Below, piece after piece: positions 24,411-34,559 of a DNA stretch of 64,000 nt (position 1 is its first letter; each line of letters opens with the position of its first letter). A program made the translations under genes and the position numbers. The stretch comes from Mucilaginibacter kameinonensis. Lineage in GTDB: Bacteria; Bacteroidota; Bacteroidia; Sphingobacteriales; Sphingobacteriaceae. Under the pieces are notes generated by a model that searched no databases, had not been told where the DNA came from, and saw only the letters and a list, made by a program, of their open reading frames with translations. Location of the stretch: contig NZ_RCWZ01000003.1 of the NCBI RefSeq assembly GCF_003675385.1, positions 310,001 through 374,000 on the forward strand. Direction: 5' to 3'.

Positions 24411-25100
24411 ATGAAATCATACCAACTTATTCATCAACTGATCAATCTTGTGGCCGAAATGGAAGAAGAGAACCAGGGACGGGAAGCATCGATACAGGAT
24501 TTTACAGGCTTTCTGCTGAATAAAGTTGGTGGGCCCTCCGGCCGCAATCATAGTAGTGAAGTCAGGTTTGGCGACAACGACAACGCCGCTTTGGACATTG
24601 CCTATCAACTCGATAATAATATCGGACGCCTGTTTGTATTCATGAGCCGCTACGCGAAATCTTATATAAAAAAAGCACTGGAAGGCACGCCCCTGCAAAC
24701 CGCCGAGGATTTTACCGCCCTGGCAATCCTTTTAACGCATACCCACTTGTCAAAAAGTGAACTGATCAGCTATAATCTACAGGAAAAAACATCGGGTACG
24801 GAGGTGCTCAGACGTTTGATCGCCCACGGTTTGGTAAGACAATGGGACGATGAAAAGGATAAAAGAAGTAAACATATTGCGATTACGGATAAGGGGAAAA
24901 TACTATTATTTCAGGTATTCGAACATACCAGCTATGTGGGTACGATCATCACCGGCAGATTAACTATCAGTGAGAAATTCACGTTACAATATCTTTTACA
25001 AAAGCTGGAAAACTTTCATTTGGAACACTACGAAAAGAAGACCATTATTAACAAGGAAGACCTTAAAAAGATAGCAGCGGAAGTTACACGTGAACAATGA
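24411..25100 (+). CDS. MarR-type winged-helix regulator
   Basis: A 229-residue regulator with a winged-helix domain in the middle (about 95-185): LAILLTHTHLSKSELISYNL, TSGTEVLRRLIAHGLVRQWD and the wing DKRSKHIAITDKGK. An N-terminal helical segment of about 90 residues probably serves in dimerisation or ligand binding. It is 39 bases after the MpaB-like gene and the last gene of the pigment cluster, so local control of the cluster is likely. Typical light-region regulators (MerR/LitR/CarH) are not present here. Confidence 0.8.
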   Translation: MKSYQLIHQLINLVAEMEEENQGREASIQDFTGFLLNKVGGPSGRNHSSEVRFGDNDNAALDIAYQLDNNIGRLFVFMSRYAKSYIKKALEGTPLQTAEDFTALAILLTHTHLSKSELISYNLQEKTSGTEVLRRLIAHGLVRQWDDEKDKRSKHIAITDKGKILLFQVFEHTSYVGTIITGRLTISEKFTLQYLLQKLENFHLEHYEKKTIINKEDLKKIAAEVTREQ

Positions 25101-25504
25101 ACTTCTGAGCGTTAACACCGCAGATACAATCCTGTCATTAAAAAGGTCGGCGAAGAGCGAAAAATCTAAATAATTATTTCAGCGTTCGCATAACCACCAT
25201 TATCTGAGCCTCCTGATGTTAGTAATCTGTTATGCATTTGTTTCCGAGATTGCGATTGTACCGAGGCAGCGTTTCCTCAAACTTGACCAGCGATCCCGGC
25301 TAAATATCTTTTTTGTCTAAAGAAGCGAGCTGCACATGGCGTGTAAACGGACCGATGATAACTGATAAGCTGCTGCTTCAATAAGACTAATGATCAAAAA
25401 CAAAACTGCTGATAAGCTTTCACCTATATATAAACTCATCTGGTGTGGAAATAGAGGCTGACTGCCATTCTGAAATGTTCGGCGCTGTATGTTACGCGAA
25501 GCTT
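25101..25504. other. Intergenic region between convergent genes
   Basis: About 400 bases between the MarR-type gene (+) and the PqiA-like gene (-). All frames are broken by stops and I recognise no gene, remnant or clear terminator hairpin. Confidence 0.5.
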
Positions 25505-26812
25505 TCAAATCCCGTCATGGGGTGAAACCTGTTTTAAAATATAAGAAAGCAGGGCGGCGAACAACACATAGCCCGCGAATATAAAATAGCCCGGCTGCAA
25601 TGAGGTACCGTTCGCCGTGACCACGTTTAACGATGCGCTGTGGATATTCAAGCCGGAAAGCTGGCTTTTCAGGATGCCGTTCAGACCAATATAGGTCATC
25701 AGCATGCCGACGATCATCACATCGGACATATCCCATTTACCCAGTTCGAAGGTCAGGTAGCGGACGATGCCATTACGCCCTGTCTTTTTAGGGCTGAGTA
25801 CGTAAATGCCTTTGGCGATCAGGCGCAATAAGGGCAGGACCAGTATGAACAGCAAAATGAGCGCCCCAACCAAAATGGCGTCTGGTTTGGATTGCGCGAT
25901 GAGGGTTTCGACGATCCCTGTGATACTTTTGCTTTGATAAAAAAGCACCTGATTTTTAAATTCTACCCTCCCGTTCAGGAGTTCGAGGTCCAGCGACTGG
26001 ATACGTGCATCCACTTCGATGACGGGTAACAGACTGCCGGTAACGAGCATCACGAACGCGAACAATAACGCGAAAATGAATAAGGGTGTTTGCAGGTGCA
26101 CCTGCCTGCGCAGGGTAAACCACAATACCAGTGCCGCCAGTACGCAGCCAAGCATCACGCAAACGTATTGGATGAGTTGTATTTTCAGGACAGCGAGCCT
26201 TTGATCAATACGCTGGTTAAAGGTAGCCGGATCAGACACCTTGTATTTTTTATAAACGTATTTGGTGACCGCGTAATTGGCTACGCTTACGCTGTCATAG
26301 ATCTGGCTCGTTAACTGGTCGACCTTGCTCCCGGCGATGTTTTTCAGGCGTTTTTCGCTCTCCGGGCTGCTGATTTTGGCCACGATGGTTTTGGCAAAAG
26401 GCCTGACCTGGGCCTGCAGTTCGGCAGAGTCTACCAATGTATTAAAAGCGAGTTTTTTCAACTTGCCGACCAGTCCTTTCTGCGGCTGGTTGATCTCGGC
26501 TACCGTTTTACTCACCAGTTCATGCAATTCCTTTTCAACCATCAGCAGGAGATCTTTTTGCTGCGTTTTCGTGATATGATAATCCTGGATCTGGTTGCTC
26601 AGCACATCAGTGATCCGGTCCCGCCACTGATCGATGGAGAACAAGCCGAAAGTAACGCTGTTGGACAGACTGTAATCCTCTTTAACCTGTTCCCGTTCGG
26701 CGGAAATACCGGCCAGCCGGTAACCCGAATAGGCCGCTCCGCCCAGCAACACACCAAGTCCGGCAAGCAGGATGACATTTAAAATGGTATATTTCTTTTT
26801 AATGGCTGTCAT
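25505..26812 (-). CDS. PqiA-domain membrane protein, copy 2
   Basis: A 435-residue inner-membrane protein. One helix near the N-terminus (about 12-30) is followed by about 180 mostly helical residues likely in the periplasm, then four to five membrane helices of a paraquat-inducible protein A-like domain (about 213-430) with VTGSLLPVIEVDARI and YIGLNGILKSQL. PqiA proteins act with MCE proteins in envelope lipid transport and resistance to oxidative stress. No MCE-domain gene is adjacent. It overlaps the upstream paralogue (26799-28100) by 14 bases and shares its whole layout, so the pair arose by tandem duplication. Confidence 0.75.
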   Translation of the reverse strand: MTAIKKKYTILNVILLAGLGVLLGGAAYSGYRLAGISAEREQVKEDYSLSNSVTFGLFSIDQWRDRITDVLSNQIQDYHITKTQQKDLLLMVEKELHELVSKTVAEINQPQKGLVGKLKKLAFNTLVDSAELQAQVRPFAKTIVAKISSPESEKRLKNIAGSKVDQLTSQIYDSVSVANYAVTKYVYKKYKVSDPATFNQRIDQRLAVLKIQLIQYVCVMLGCVLAALVLWFTLRRQVHLQTPLFIFALLFAFVMLVTGSLLPVIEVDARIQSLDLELLNGRVEFKNQVLFYQSKSITGIVETLIAQSKPDAILVGALILLFILVLPLLRLIAKGIYVLSPKKTGRNGIVRYLTFELGKWDMSDVMIVGMLMTYIGLNGILKSQLSGLNIHSASLNVVTANGTSLQPGYFIFAGYVLFAALLSYILKQVSPHDGI

Positions 26813-28100
26813 GAGGGGTAATGTATTTCAGGATGGTAGATAGGATCAGCCCGTACAAGACGAAACTGATAAAGATAATATAGCCGGGCTGCAAAGCCGT
26901 ATTATTGGTGGTGATCAGCGTCAGGTCCTGGCCGCGGATATTCAGCATGGCGAGCTGTTTATCTAAAAGGCCGTTCAATCCGATATAGGTCATCAATATG
27001 GCGATCACGATCACGTCGGCCATACTCCATTTCCCCGACTGGAAAGCGAAGTATTTGACCACTTTATTTTCCGCTATTTGCCGCTTGCTTAATAAATGAA
27101 TACCTGTAGATGTAAGCTTCATAACCGGGAAGAGGATACTGAAGCAAAGTATGAGTACACCGACAGCGATAGAGTCGGCAGCGGGCTGTTTTATTAAGAC
27201 CTCTACCACGCCCAGGATGCTTTTACTCTCATAAAAAAGTACTTGGTCTTTAAAGGAGACATGCTCGCCCAGCAGCACAAAATCAAGCGCTTTGATCCGG
27301 CAGTCCACCTCGATCATCGAAGCGCTTAATCCAACCGCCAGTAATATAAAAGCGAATAACAGGGACAGGATGAACAGCGTCCCATGCAATTCGGTTCGCT
27401 TCCGCAAAACCCACCATAAAGCCAATACGGCGAGGATACAGCCCAGCATCAGGAAACAATAACGATACATAGCCACACGGATCTCTTCCAACATCTGGTC
27501 CAGCTTTTCATTCAACTGTTCTTTGGAATGTACCTGGTATTTACGGTACATCCTGTCAATGATGGCACGATTGGCCCGCAAAGTACTGTCTATGGTTTCA
27601 GTGTGCTGCAGCTGGGTAAATTTACCCATCGCCAGGTTGCTCAGCTTATTCTTTTGATTCGGGTTGTCAGCCTTGGCGATGATCTTACTGGCGAAATCCG
27701 GAACCTGCGCCTTGATCTTATCGGTTTTAACAAAAGTCTTAATGGCCAGTTTGCGGATTTTTCCGGCCAGGCTTTGCGGCTTCTTCTCCACCATGGCTTC
27801 GGCCTTGTTGATGAGCGCGTAAAGCACAGATTCCACTTCCGCTTGTAATTCCTGTTTTTGTTTGGGTGTCAGTTTGAAATGTTTCACCTGCCTGTTCACG
27901 ATCCCCGCGACCTCGTCCCGCCATTGATCAACGGACAATAAGCCATAAGAAATACTATTGACCGTGGAATGATCCAGCTTGATCATTTCCTGCCTGGCCG
28001 ATAGGTCGTGTAACCGGTAACTGAAAAAACCCTCAAAGCCGAGCAGAATGGAGAGGCCGAAGATCAGTAGTAACTGGGGTAAGTGTTTTCGAATAGCCAA
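26799..28100 (-). CDS. PqiA-domain membrane protein, copy 1
   Basis: A 433-residue paralogue of the next gene, with the same order: N-terminal helix (about 10-28), a long helical extracytoplasmic domain, then the PqiA-like helices (AVGLSASMIEVDCRIKALDF, YIGLNGLLDKQLAML). Positions such as SYGLLSVDQWRDEVAGIVNR match FGLFSIDQWRDRITDVLSNQ in copy 2. It is the first gene of the pair and probably carries the promoter within the 590-base upstream gap. The large extracytoplasmic domain is not part of classical PqiA and is the unusual element. Confidence 0.75.
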   Translation of the reverse strand: MAIRKHLPQLLLIFGLSILLGFEGFFSYRLHDLSARQEMIKLDHSTVNSISYGLLSVDQWRDEVAGIVNRQVKHFKLTPKQKQELQAEVESVLYALINKAEAMVEKKPQSLAGKIRKLAIKTFVKTDKIKAQVPDFASKIIAKADNPNQKNKLSNLAMGKFTQLQHTETIDSTLRANRAIIDRMYRKYQVHSKEQLNEKLDQMLEEIRVAMYRYCFLMLGCILAVLALWWVLRKRTELHGTLFILSLLFAFILLAVGLSASMIEVDCRIKALDFVLLGEHVSFKDQVLFYESKSILGVVEVLIKQPAADSIAVGVLILCFSILFPVMKLTSTGIHLLSKRQIAENKVVKYFAFQSGKWSMADVIVIAILMTYIGLNGLLDKQLAMLNIRGQDLTLITTNNTALQPGYIIFISFVLYGLILSTILKYITPHDSH

Positions 28101-28689
28101 AGTAAACTATAAAAAATTCGCGTGATTATTGGACGCTATTTATACATATAATATCATGCCATAACTTTATACAGGATAGAGGCGGAAGGTTTCCCTTTTT
28201 TCTGTACGTTTTTCCGAACAAACTTCCAGGTCAACCGGCTCTCTAAAATCTCTGCCCGCTCTCTGGTTTATCATTATTGATCAGCCAGCGACACTGCTGT
28301 TAAATCTCGCCACAAATTGCTCAAGCCCAACTTGCTGATCATACCCCCCTTTCCCTGCGACTAAGAATTAGCTATAATAAAACAGGTTCGTATAGGTCGT
28401 CATGAGACCAGTTTATCCTGTGGCAGGCAAACCGACAGCATGTTTTGCCTGTATCGTTCATGCAAAATACTTGTTCATCCGAATTTAGACCATTCGAAGT
28501 CAGAGCGGAAATGCCATAGTGTCCTTTTCTGCCCGGGAAATCTCAAACGATAGCGTTTACATCGAAGTCATGCTATTATTCCTGAACAGGCCCCTGCTTT
28601 TGATCAGCGAGCCGAGCCCTATCTGAAAACATAATATTCCGGGATGCAAACCGGTAATATTAACTCCGGTTTTATAAACAGCTGAACTA
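28101..28689. other. Intergenic region upstream of the pqiA-like pair
   Basis: About 590 bases between the start of the first PqiA-like gene and the end of the CheB-CheR kinase gene, both on the minus strand. It should contain the promoter for the PqiA pair and the terminator of the signalling genes, but no clear elements, remnants or repeats were found. Confidence 0.45.
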
Positions 28690-31600
28690 TTAAATTTGAA
28701 CGGGTACACTAAACCAGAACGTCGAGCCTTTCCCCTCCTGACTTTCGACTCCTATCTTACCGTGATGCCGCCTGACGATTTCTGAACAAATGTACAATCC
28801 GAGTCCTAAACCCGCAAAGTGCGTGGATGATTCCTGCACACGATAAAAGCGGTCAAACAGAAATTCACGTTTATTCTCAGGTATACCTATTCCGAAATCT
28901 TTGACCTTTACGCAGAATTGCCCACCGGCTATTCCGCATCGAATTTCAACCCGATCATTATTGGGCGAATATTTTATGGCATTGGTCAGAAAATTATTGA
29001 TCACCTGTTCCAGGCGGGCCCGGTCGGCAGTAATCTCGGCCCTCTCCGCGTATTCAAACACCAAGTTATGGGCACCACCCTGTGCCCGAACCTCCTCAAT
29101 ACTCTCACGCACCATAGCTATCGCATCAAAACGCTCGTAGTTCAATTGCAGCTTGCCTTCCTGAATCTTGGTTACGTCCAGCAGATCATCCAACAAGACC
29201 GTAAGTTTACCGGTTTGTTTTTCAGCTTTGTCGATGAAAGATACCATTGGATCTTTCTTATCCATTCCGGCAGCCATTCGCTGTAGAATTTGCAACGAAC
29301 CTTTCAGACTGGTAACCGGAGTTTTCAATTCGTGGCTCGCAACGCTCATAAACTCATCCTTTTTACGCATTAGTTCTTCTGTCGCTGCCTGAGCCTTGAT
29401 GAGGTTATTTTCGGTTTCCTTTTGTTTCGTGATATCTATAATTGATCCGACAAGGCGATAAGGTGTACGGAATTCATCTTCGAGTATACTCCCCCGGTCA
29501 AGTATATAAGCATACGTATCGTCAGCTTTCAGGAAACGGTATTCCGCTGACCAGTTTTTTTCATGGTGATTAATGGCCTTATAAACTCCATCCTGTACCC
29601 ACTGCCGGTCATCGGGATGAATCTTATCGAACCAAAAACCGATACGGTTAGTGTCGTCGTTGCGCTCATAGCCAAACATGAGCGTGAAGTTTTCACTGCG
29701 CCAAATGGTATTATTGATCAGGTTCCAGTCCCAGATCGTGTCATTAGTGGCCTTAGCAACCAAGTTGAAACGTTCTTCGCTTTCTGTAAGTTTGCGTGTA
29801 CGCTCAAAAACCCGGTCCTCCAACTGATTGTTTAAGGTTTTCAGGCCCTCGCGGGCTGTAATCAGTTCGTGATAATTCCTGCGTAGTTTTTGTTCCGCAT
29901 TGCGCCTGTCGGTTATGTCCGTCAGACTAATCACGAAGCCATCGTCCATTTTAGCTGTAACGACCTGATACCACTGATTGTTAACAGTCTGAAGCTCGGT
30001 TTGCAATGGCTTTCCGCCCTCCGCTACCTTGGCAAACTGTTCAAAAGTAATGGTTTGATACAGATCAGGGAAAGCCTTGACAGAAGGTTGTTCATCCATC
30101 TGCTCCGCCTGCTTTTCCGACAAAGCTAATGCAGCGCTGTTATAAGCGATACATTTGAAATCAGTGATCTTGCCGGTGTGGTTGCGTTCTCCCTTGAAAG
30201 CGAGGATCGCAGCCGAGCTGGCATTGAATACGCCGGAAATTATATTATTCAGTTCCGTTACCACCGAAATATCAATAAAGGTGATCACCACCCCATCCCG
30301 CTGTCGATCTTTCCGGATGTAAGGCATTATGCGCATCAGGTAGTTTTTACCATCTTTTACCCTGACTTCCTTTTCTACTACCCGTTCATTTGACAATACC
30401 GTATGGATATCATTCACCAGCTGGTCGTATTGAATGTTACTGGAAATATGGCTGATCGGTCGCCCTACGTCAGCGTCGATCAGGTTAACGATCTTCACAG
30501 CCGCCGGATTGAATTTACGGATTCGCATGCCAGCGTCGATAAAGATCTGGCCGATGTCAGTACTCTTAAAATAGTTGTCCAGGTCATCGTTCAGTTCAAC
30601 CAATTCGCGAATCTTGACTTGATGTTCGGTGTTCAGTGTATGTAGTTCTTCGTTCAGGCTTTGCAGCTCTTCATTTCCTGATTGCAGTTCTTCATTTGCC
30701 GACAGCAATTCTTCATTGCTGGATTGCAGCTCCTCGTTGGTGGTTTCCATCTCCTCCATCGCCATTTGCAGATTGGCGCGGGTTTCGTTCAGTTCGGCTT
30801 CCACTTCGAGAATATGCTCTTGCTGTTGCGCTGTTCCCATGACCGGCAGAGCGATGCCTTCTTTTGTTCCGGGCTCGGCCTGCGTTTCCGTGAACATCAA
30901 TAAGGTGCGAGCATCGGAGCCATTGTCCACGGGAGGTTTTACAGTGATCTGCAGGAACATTTCCTCTGATTCCCTTTTAACACGGATTTTATTTAAATAA
31001 GTCTTTTTATTCTCCTTCCATGCCCGGCGGATGGCGGTATTCAATAACAGCGCCACATCGCGGCCTACCAGGTTAAGGATATTCAGGTCCAGCTTTTTCT
31101 CAGGTAAATTCAGGTACCTGCGGTAATTACCTATAGTATCCCTGACCGTGAAGCTTTTGTCAATAAAAATAGCAGCGGCATCAAATTCTTCGGTGACCAA
31201 CTCCAGGAAATCGTGTTCTATGGTTTTTACTTGCGAAACAAGTTTGGCCACTTTTTTCTCCGGTACTTTCAACGATGGCGTAGCTGCCGTGTAGGTATGA
31301 TGCAGGCCGTAACTGATGGTCCCTGATTTCTGATAGACCTTCCATTTGCTGCTGATCTCGGTTATTCCTTCCTTTATACTGGCTGCATTCTCGCTGGAGC
31401 CCAGGAACAAAAAACCACCATTATTAAGTGCATAATGAAACGTAGCCACCACTTTTTGTTGCAGGAGGCTATTCATATAGATCAACATATTGCGGCAGGT
31501 CACCAAGTCGTTTTTAATGAAGGGCGGCGACTTAATCACATTGTGCCGCGCGAACACGATCTGTTTACGGATAGAGGGAATAACAGAATAGCCTTTGCGG

Positions 31601-32751
31601 TCTTTTACAAAATATTTTTTGAGTAAGGCTGGAGGTATTTCTTTAGCCACTGTCAGCGGATAAATATTCCTCCCGGCGATCTCGATGCTTTTCTCATCTA
31701 CGTCGGTCGCAAAAATCTTTACCTCCAGGCTCTTACCGGCCTGCATTAAACAATCATTGATCAACACCGCGACAGAGTAAGCCTCCTCCCCGGTGCTGCA
31801 GGCACAAACCCAGACTTTAAGCAGGTCACCTTCCTGCTTCTGACGAATCAGTTCCGGGATAATGTCTTTGGCCAATACTTCGAATGCCGCTTTATCACGA
31901 AAAAATTTGGTGACCCCAATCAGGAAATCTTTGGCAAGTAAGGTTACTTCCCCGGCATCCTGGTGAAGAAGCGCCACGTAGTCCCTGATATTTGTGACTT
32001 CCACCGCAGCCATACGCCGGGCGATTCGGCGGAGTATGGTCGGCGTTTTATATAAATTAAAATCCTGGTCGCTGTTCTGGCTAACTAACTGAAACAATTC
32101 GTTCATCAGGTTGTCGTCCAACTGATCCGGTGCCAGTTCGGGCGCAAATTTTTGCTGCACGAAGTGGTGCAGTTCCAGATGCATTTTAGCTGGCGGCAAA
32201 ATAAAATCGGCGTTGCCGGAAGTAATAGCGCTGTTGGGCATGCCGTCAAATTTCGCGGATGCAGGTTCCTGTACCATGACCATGCCTCCAGCTTCTTTAA
32301 CTGCTTCTATACCTTTGGTCCCATCGGTGCCCGTGCCCGAAAGAATGATTGCAACCGCTTTGTCGCGCTTTTCTTTAGCCAGGCTGAAAAAGAAGGTATC
32401 TATCGCGGTGTTGGGTGTCTTATCTTTTACTTTATCCACCAGTTTCAACTGATTTCCTTTAATGGTCATCAATTTTTTTGTCGGCATAATGTAAACACAG
32501 TTCCGCTGCAACTTCTCGTCATTAGCCGCTTCCACAACCTTCATACGCGTATGCTTGGACACCAGTTCAGCGAGCAAGCTTTTGTAATCCGGGGACAAAT
32601 GCTGTATAACTACAAAAGTGAACCCCGAATTGTCAGGCATGTGGTCAAAAAATTCGTGAATCGCTTCAAGGCCGCCTGCTGATGCCCCAATGGCCACGAT
32701 ATAGCGGTCGTTTGCTCTTCCTTCAGAAAATGTTAAGGTCTGCCTGGCCAC
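28690..32751 (-). CDS. CheB-CheR-PAS-histidine kinase hybrid
   Basis: A 1353-residue protein: CheB domain (about 15-205; IGASAGGLEAIHEFF, SGTGTDGTKG), CheR domain (about 215-490; GVTKFFRDKAAF, CACSTGEEAYSVA, CRNMLIYM), a coiled coil with repeated SNEEL/LQSGNEELQS units (about 655-735), three PAS domains (about 740-1115), HisKA (SVASHELKTPVTSLK, His at about 1132) and HATPase_c (GLGLYICSEIV, GSTFWFSVP). The GTG start at 32751 lies 3 bases after the phytochrome stop, so the two are co-translated. It merges in one chain what 4764-9929 encodes as three genes. The divergent receiver at 34560 is the nearest candidate partner. Confidence 0.92.
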   Translation of the reverse strand: MARQTLTFSEGRANDRYIVAIGASAGGLEAIHEFFDHMPDNSGFTFVVIQHLSPDYKSLLAELVSKHTRMKVVEAANDEKLQRNCVYIMPTKKLMTIKGNQLKLVDKVKDKTPNTAIDTFFFSLAKEKRDKAVAIILSGTGTDGTKGIEAVKEAGGMVMVQEPASAKFDGMPNSAITSGNADFILPPAKMHLELHHFVQQKFAPELAPDQLDDNLMNELFQLVSQNSDQDFNLYKTPTILRRIARRMAAVEVTNIRDYVALLHQDAGEVTLLAKDFLIGVTKFFRDKAAFEVLAKDIIPELIRQKQEGDLLKVWVCACSTGEEAYSVAVLINDCLMQAGKSLEVKIFATDVDEKSIEIAGRNIYPLTVAKEIPPALLKKYFVKDRKGYSVIPSIRKQIVFARHNVIKSPPFIKNDLVTCRNMLIYMNSLLQQKVVATFHYALNNGGFLFLGSSENAASIKEGITEISSKWKVYQKSGTISYGLHHTYTAATPSLKVPEKKVAKLVSQVKTIEHDFLELVTEEFDAAAIFIDKSFTVRDTIGNYRRYLNLPEKKLDLNILNLVGRDVALLLNTAIRRAWKENKKTYLNKIRVKRESEEMFLQITVKPPVDNGSDARTLLMFTETQAEPGTKEGIALPVMGTAQQQEHILEVEAELNETRANLQMAMEEMETTNEELQSSNEELLSANEELQSGNEELQSLNEELHTLNTEHQVKIRELVELNDDLDNYFKSTDIGQIFIDAGMRIRKFNPAAVKIVNLIDADVGRPISHISSNIQYDQLVNDIHTVLSNERVVEKEVRVKDGKNYLMRIMPYIRKDRQRDGVVITFIDISVVTELNNIISGVFNASSAAILAFKGERNHTGKITDFKCIAYNSAALALSEKQAEQMDEQPSVKAFPDLYQTITFEQFAKVAEGGKPLQTELQTVNNQWYQVVTAKMDDGFVISLTDITDRRNAEQKLRRNYHELITAREGLKTLNNQLEDRVFERTRKLTESEERFNLVAKATNDTIWDWNLINNTIWRSENFTLMFGYERNDDTNRIGFWFDKIHPDDRQWVQDGVYKAINHHEKNWSAEYRFLKADDTYAYILDRGSILEDEFRTPYRLVGSIIDITKQKETENNLIKAQAATEELMRKKDEFMSVASHELKTPVTSLKGSLQILQRMAAGMDKKDPMVSFIDKAEKQTGKLTVLLDDLLDVTKIQEGKLQLNYERFDAIAMVRESIEEVRAQGGAHNLVFEYAERAEITADRARLEQVINNFLTNAIKYSPNNDRVEIRCGIAGGQFCVKVKDFGIGIPENKREFLFDRFYRVQESSTHFAGLGLGLYICSEIVRRHHGKIGVESQEGKGSTFWFSVPVQI

Positions 32752-32754
32752 GCG

Positions 32755-34275
32755 TTAATTATAATTAGCTTGTTTTGTTTTGAACTCATAAATAAATGTG
32801 CGAAGGTTTTCCGCCGTATCCAATTCCTGTTTATTCCAGGCCTCGGCAGTTTGGTAAACTTGTTCCTTCCATATTTTAAAGGAGGCTCTCGGATGGTACT
32901 TGGTACCGTCAGGATCAAAATTAATCGTTTTTCCCGGATTGCCGCCCCAGTTGATCGTTTGCACCACTTCAGGACGGAATGCGAGCAGGTATTCACCGCG
33001 CTCTTTATCAATCGGGATCGCCATTAAGCCACTGGCAATGGCTGTAAAAGGGATAATTTCGTCAAAAAGCTCCGGCAGCCGATCGGTACTAAAAACACCG
33101 TCCGTATTTTTGTTTTGAAGCCAAAGCAATAAATTTTCAACGGTGTCCTTTTCAGGAACATCGCCTGTAACATGATAAATACCCTGATAAACGGCAATAG
33201 CTCCGGTCGCCCGGAATGCGGCCATGAAATGGATGCCTTGTTCAGGCATCAATCCGGCAAGCACATCATGTGCTGCGTAAACCTGGGCTATCAAACCGGT
33301 CTGCTGCCTTTGCAGTTCGCGTTCCCGCTCGAAAACATCCGTATTTAAGATTGCGGCTATGCGGTTGGAAATCACAGAAGAGACCAACTCACACACCGAA
33401 CACAACTCAAAATTTAAATAATGCGGTGTCTGGTGATGGCAGGCGATCAGTCCCCAGAGCGTATTATTGTATATGACGCGTATGGACATGGATGCATTCA
33501 CGTTCATATTTTTCAAATACTCCAGGTGCACCGCGGCTACCCCGCGCAGATTGCAATCGGAAAGATCGATAAAAGCGTTGGTAACCGGATTAATCACCGG
33601 GTAAAGCCGTACCGGCAGATACTCCCGGTCGGGAATCAAACGGTAAGAATTTTTCAGATATAGCTCGCGCGCCTGTTTAGGCACATCCGACGCGGGGAAA
33701 GTATGGCCCAGATAATGTTCCAAATCTCCTTCTTTCTCCTCTGCGATAACCTTTCCGTTCCAATCTTCATCAAATCGGTACATCATTACCCCGTTAAACC
33801 CGGTTATTTTTCGTAGTTCATGGACGGCTGCCCGGCTGGCATCTTCTATGGTCTCTGCAGCTTCGATAGCTGCCATGGCATATTTTACTTCCTCATAAAC
33901 ATTGGTGAAAGAGCGTTCAACCGGCTGGTCAGCGCCTTCGATCTCCAGTATGATAAGAGCGTCTTTGAAATGGGCGAGCGCCAACAGCCGCCGGCCGGAG
34001 ATGCTCAGCGTCAGGGGGATTTTTTCTTTAGAACGCCCGGCAAAGCGTCGCTGCAAATCCTTTAATTGTTCCACATCAGCAAACTTTCCCAATTCCTTAC
34101 CCGTAATTTCATGAAAATCCTCCTGAAACAAATCCGTACAATTTTCACTGAGCTGGAGAATGTGAAAACTGACCTGATCAAGGACAAGCAGGTAACCGTA
34201 AGATTGAACCACATTGATGTAGTTCAGGGGCAGACTGCCGCAAAATTCCGAATCGTAAGTTGTCTTCTTAGCCAT
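32755..34275 (-). CDS. Phytochrome-like photosensory module (PAS-GAF-PHY) without output domain
   Basis: A 506-residue protein with the three-domain core of bacteriophytochromes. Cys12 sits in SEFCGSLPLNYINVVQSYGY, the place of the biliverdin-binding Cys and the IQPHG motif (here VQSYG). The GAF domain has FPASDVPKQARELYLKNSYR and NNTLWGLIACHHQTPHYLNF with the conserved chromophore-contacting His. PHY-like sequence follows to the end without kinase or other output domain. The ATG at 34275 is preferred since an upstream in-frame start (34329) adds residues unlike the family. It is 3 bases from the CheB-CheR kinase gene, likely its light-sensing partner. No haem oxygenase for biliverdin is in the window. 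Confidence 0.85.
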   Translation of the reverse strand: MAKKTTYDSEFCGSLPLNYINVVQSYGYLLVLDQVSFHILQLSENCTDLFQEDFHEITGKELGKFADVEQLKDLQRRFAGRSKEKIPLTLSISGRRLLALAHFKDALIILEIEGADQPVERSFTNVYEEVKYAMAAIEAAETIEDASRAAVHELRKITGFNGVMMYRFDEDWNGKVIAEEKEGDLEHYLGHTFPASDVPKQARELYLKNSYRLIPDREYLPVRLYPVINPVTNAFIDLSDCNLRGVAAVHLEYLKNMNVNASMSIRVIYNNTLWGLIACHHQTPHYLNFELCSVCELVSSVISNRIAAILNTDVFERERELQRQQTGLIAQVYAAHDVLAGLMPEQGIHFMAAFRATGAIAVYQGIYHVTGDVPEKDTVENLLLWLQNKNTDGVFSTDRLPELFDEIIPFTAIASGLMAIPIDKERGEYLLAFRPEVVQTINWGGNPGKTINFDPDGTKYHPRASFKIWKEQVYQTAEAWNKQELDTAENLRTFIYEFKTKQANYN

Positions 34276-34559
34276 CAAGCATATCATTTTTAACCGGCAC
34301 TTACCTGTAATTGTATCGCAATTAAGCACACACAGGCCGACATCATGATTAATATGCCAGGTTCAGCAGATGCAGGGCTAAAATATTAATTTCCCGGAAA
34401 GAAAAGAATTTTGCCTTATAATACAACACGTGGGAGTATTCCGATGAATAATTCCGACCAATTTAACACCTGCACCACAAAATGGTTTTGCAATCTGGAT
34501 TTTTAAACAAACTCTACGGCTTATTGTTATAGCTTCCAAAACGCGAATGTGGTTACTAA

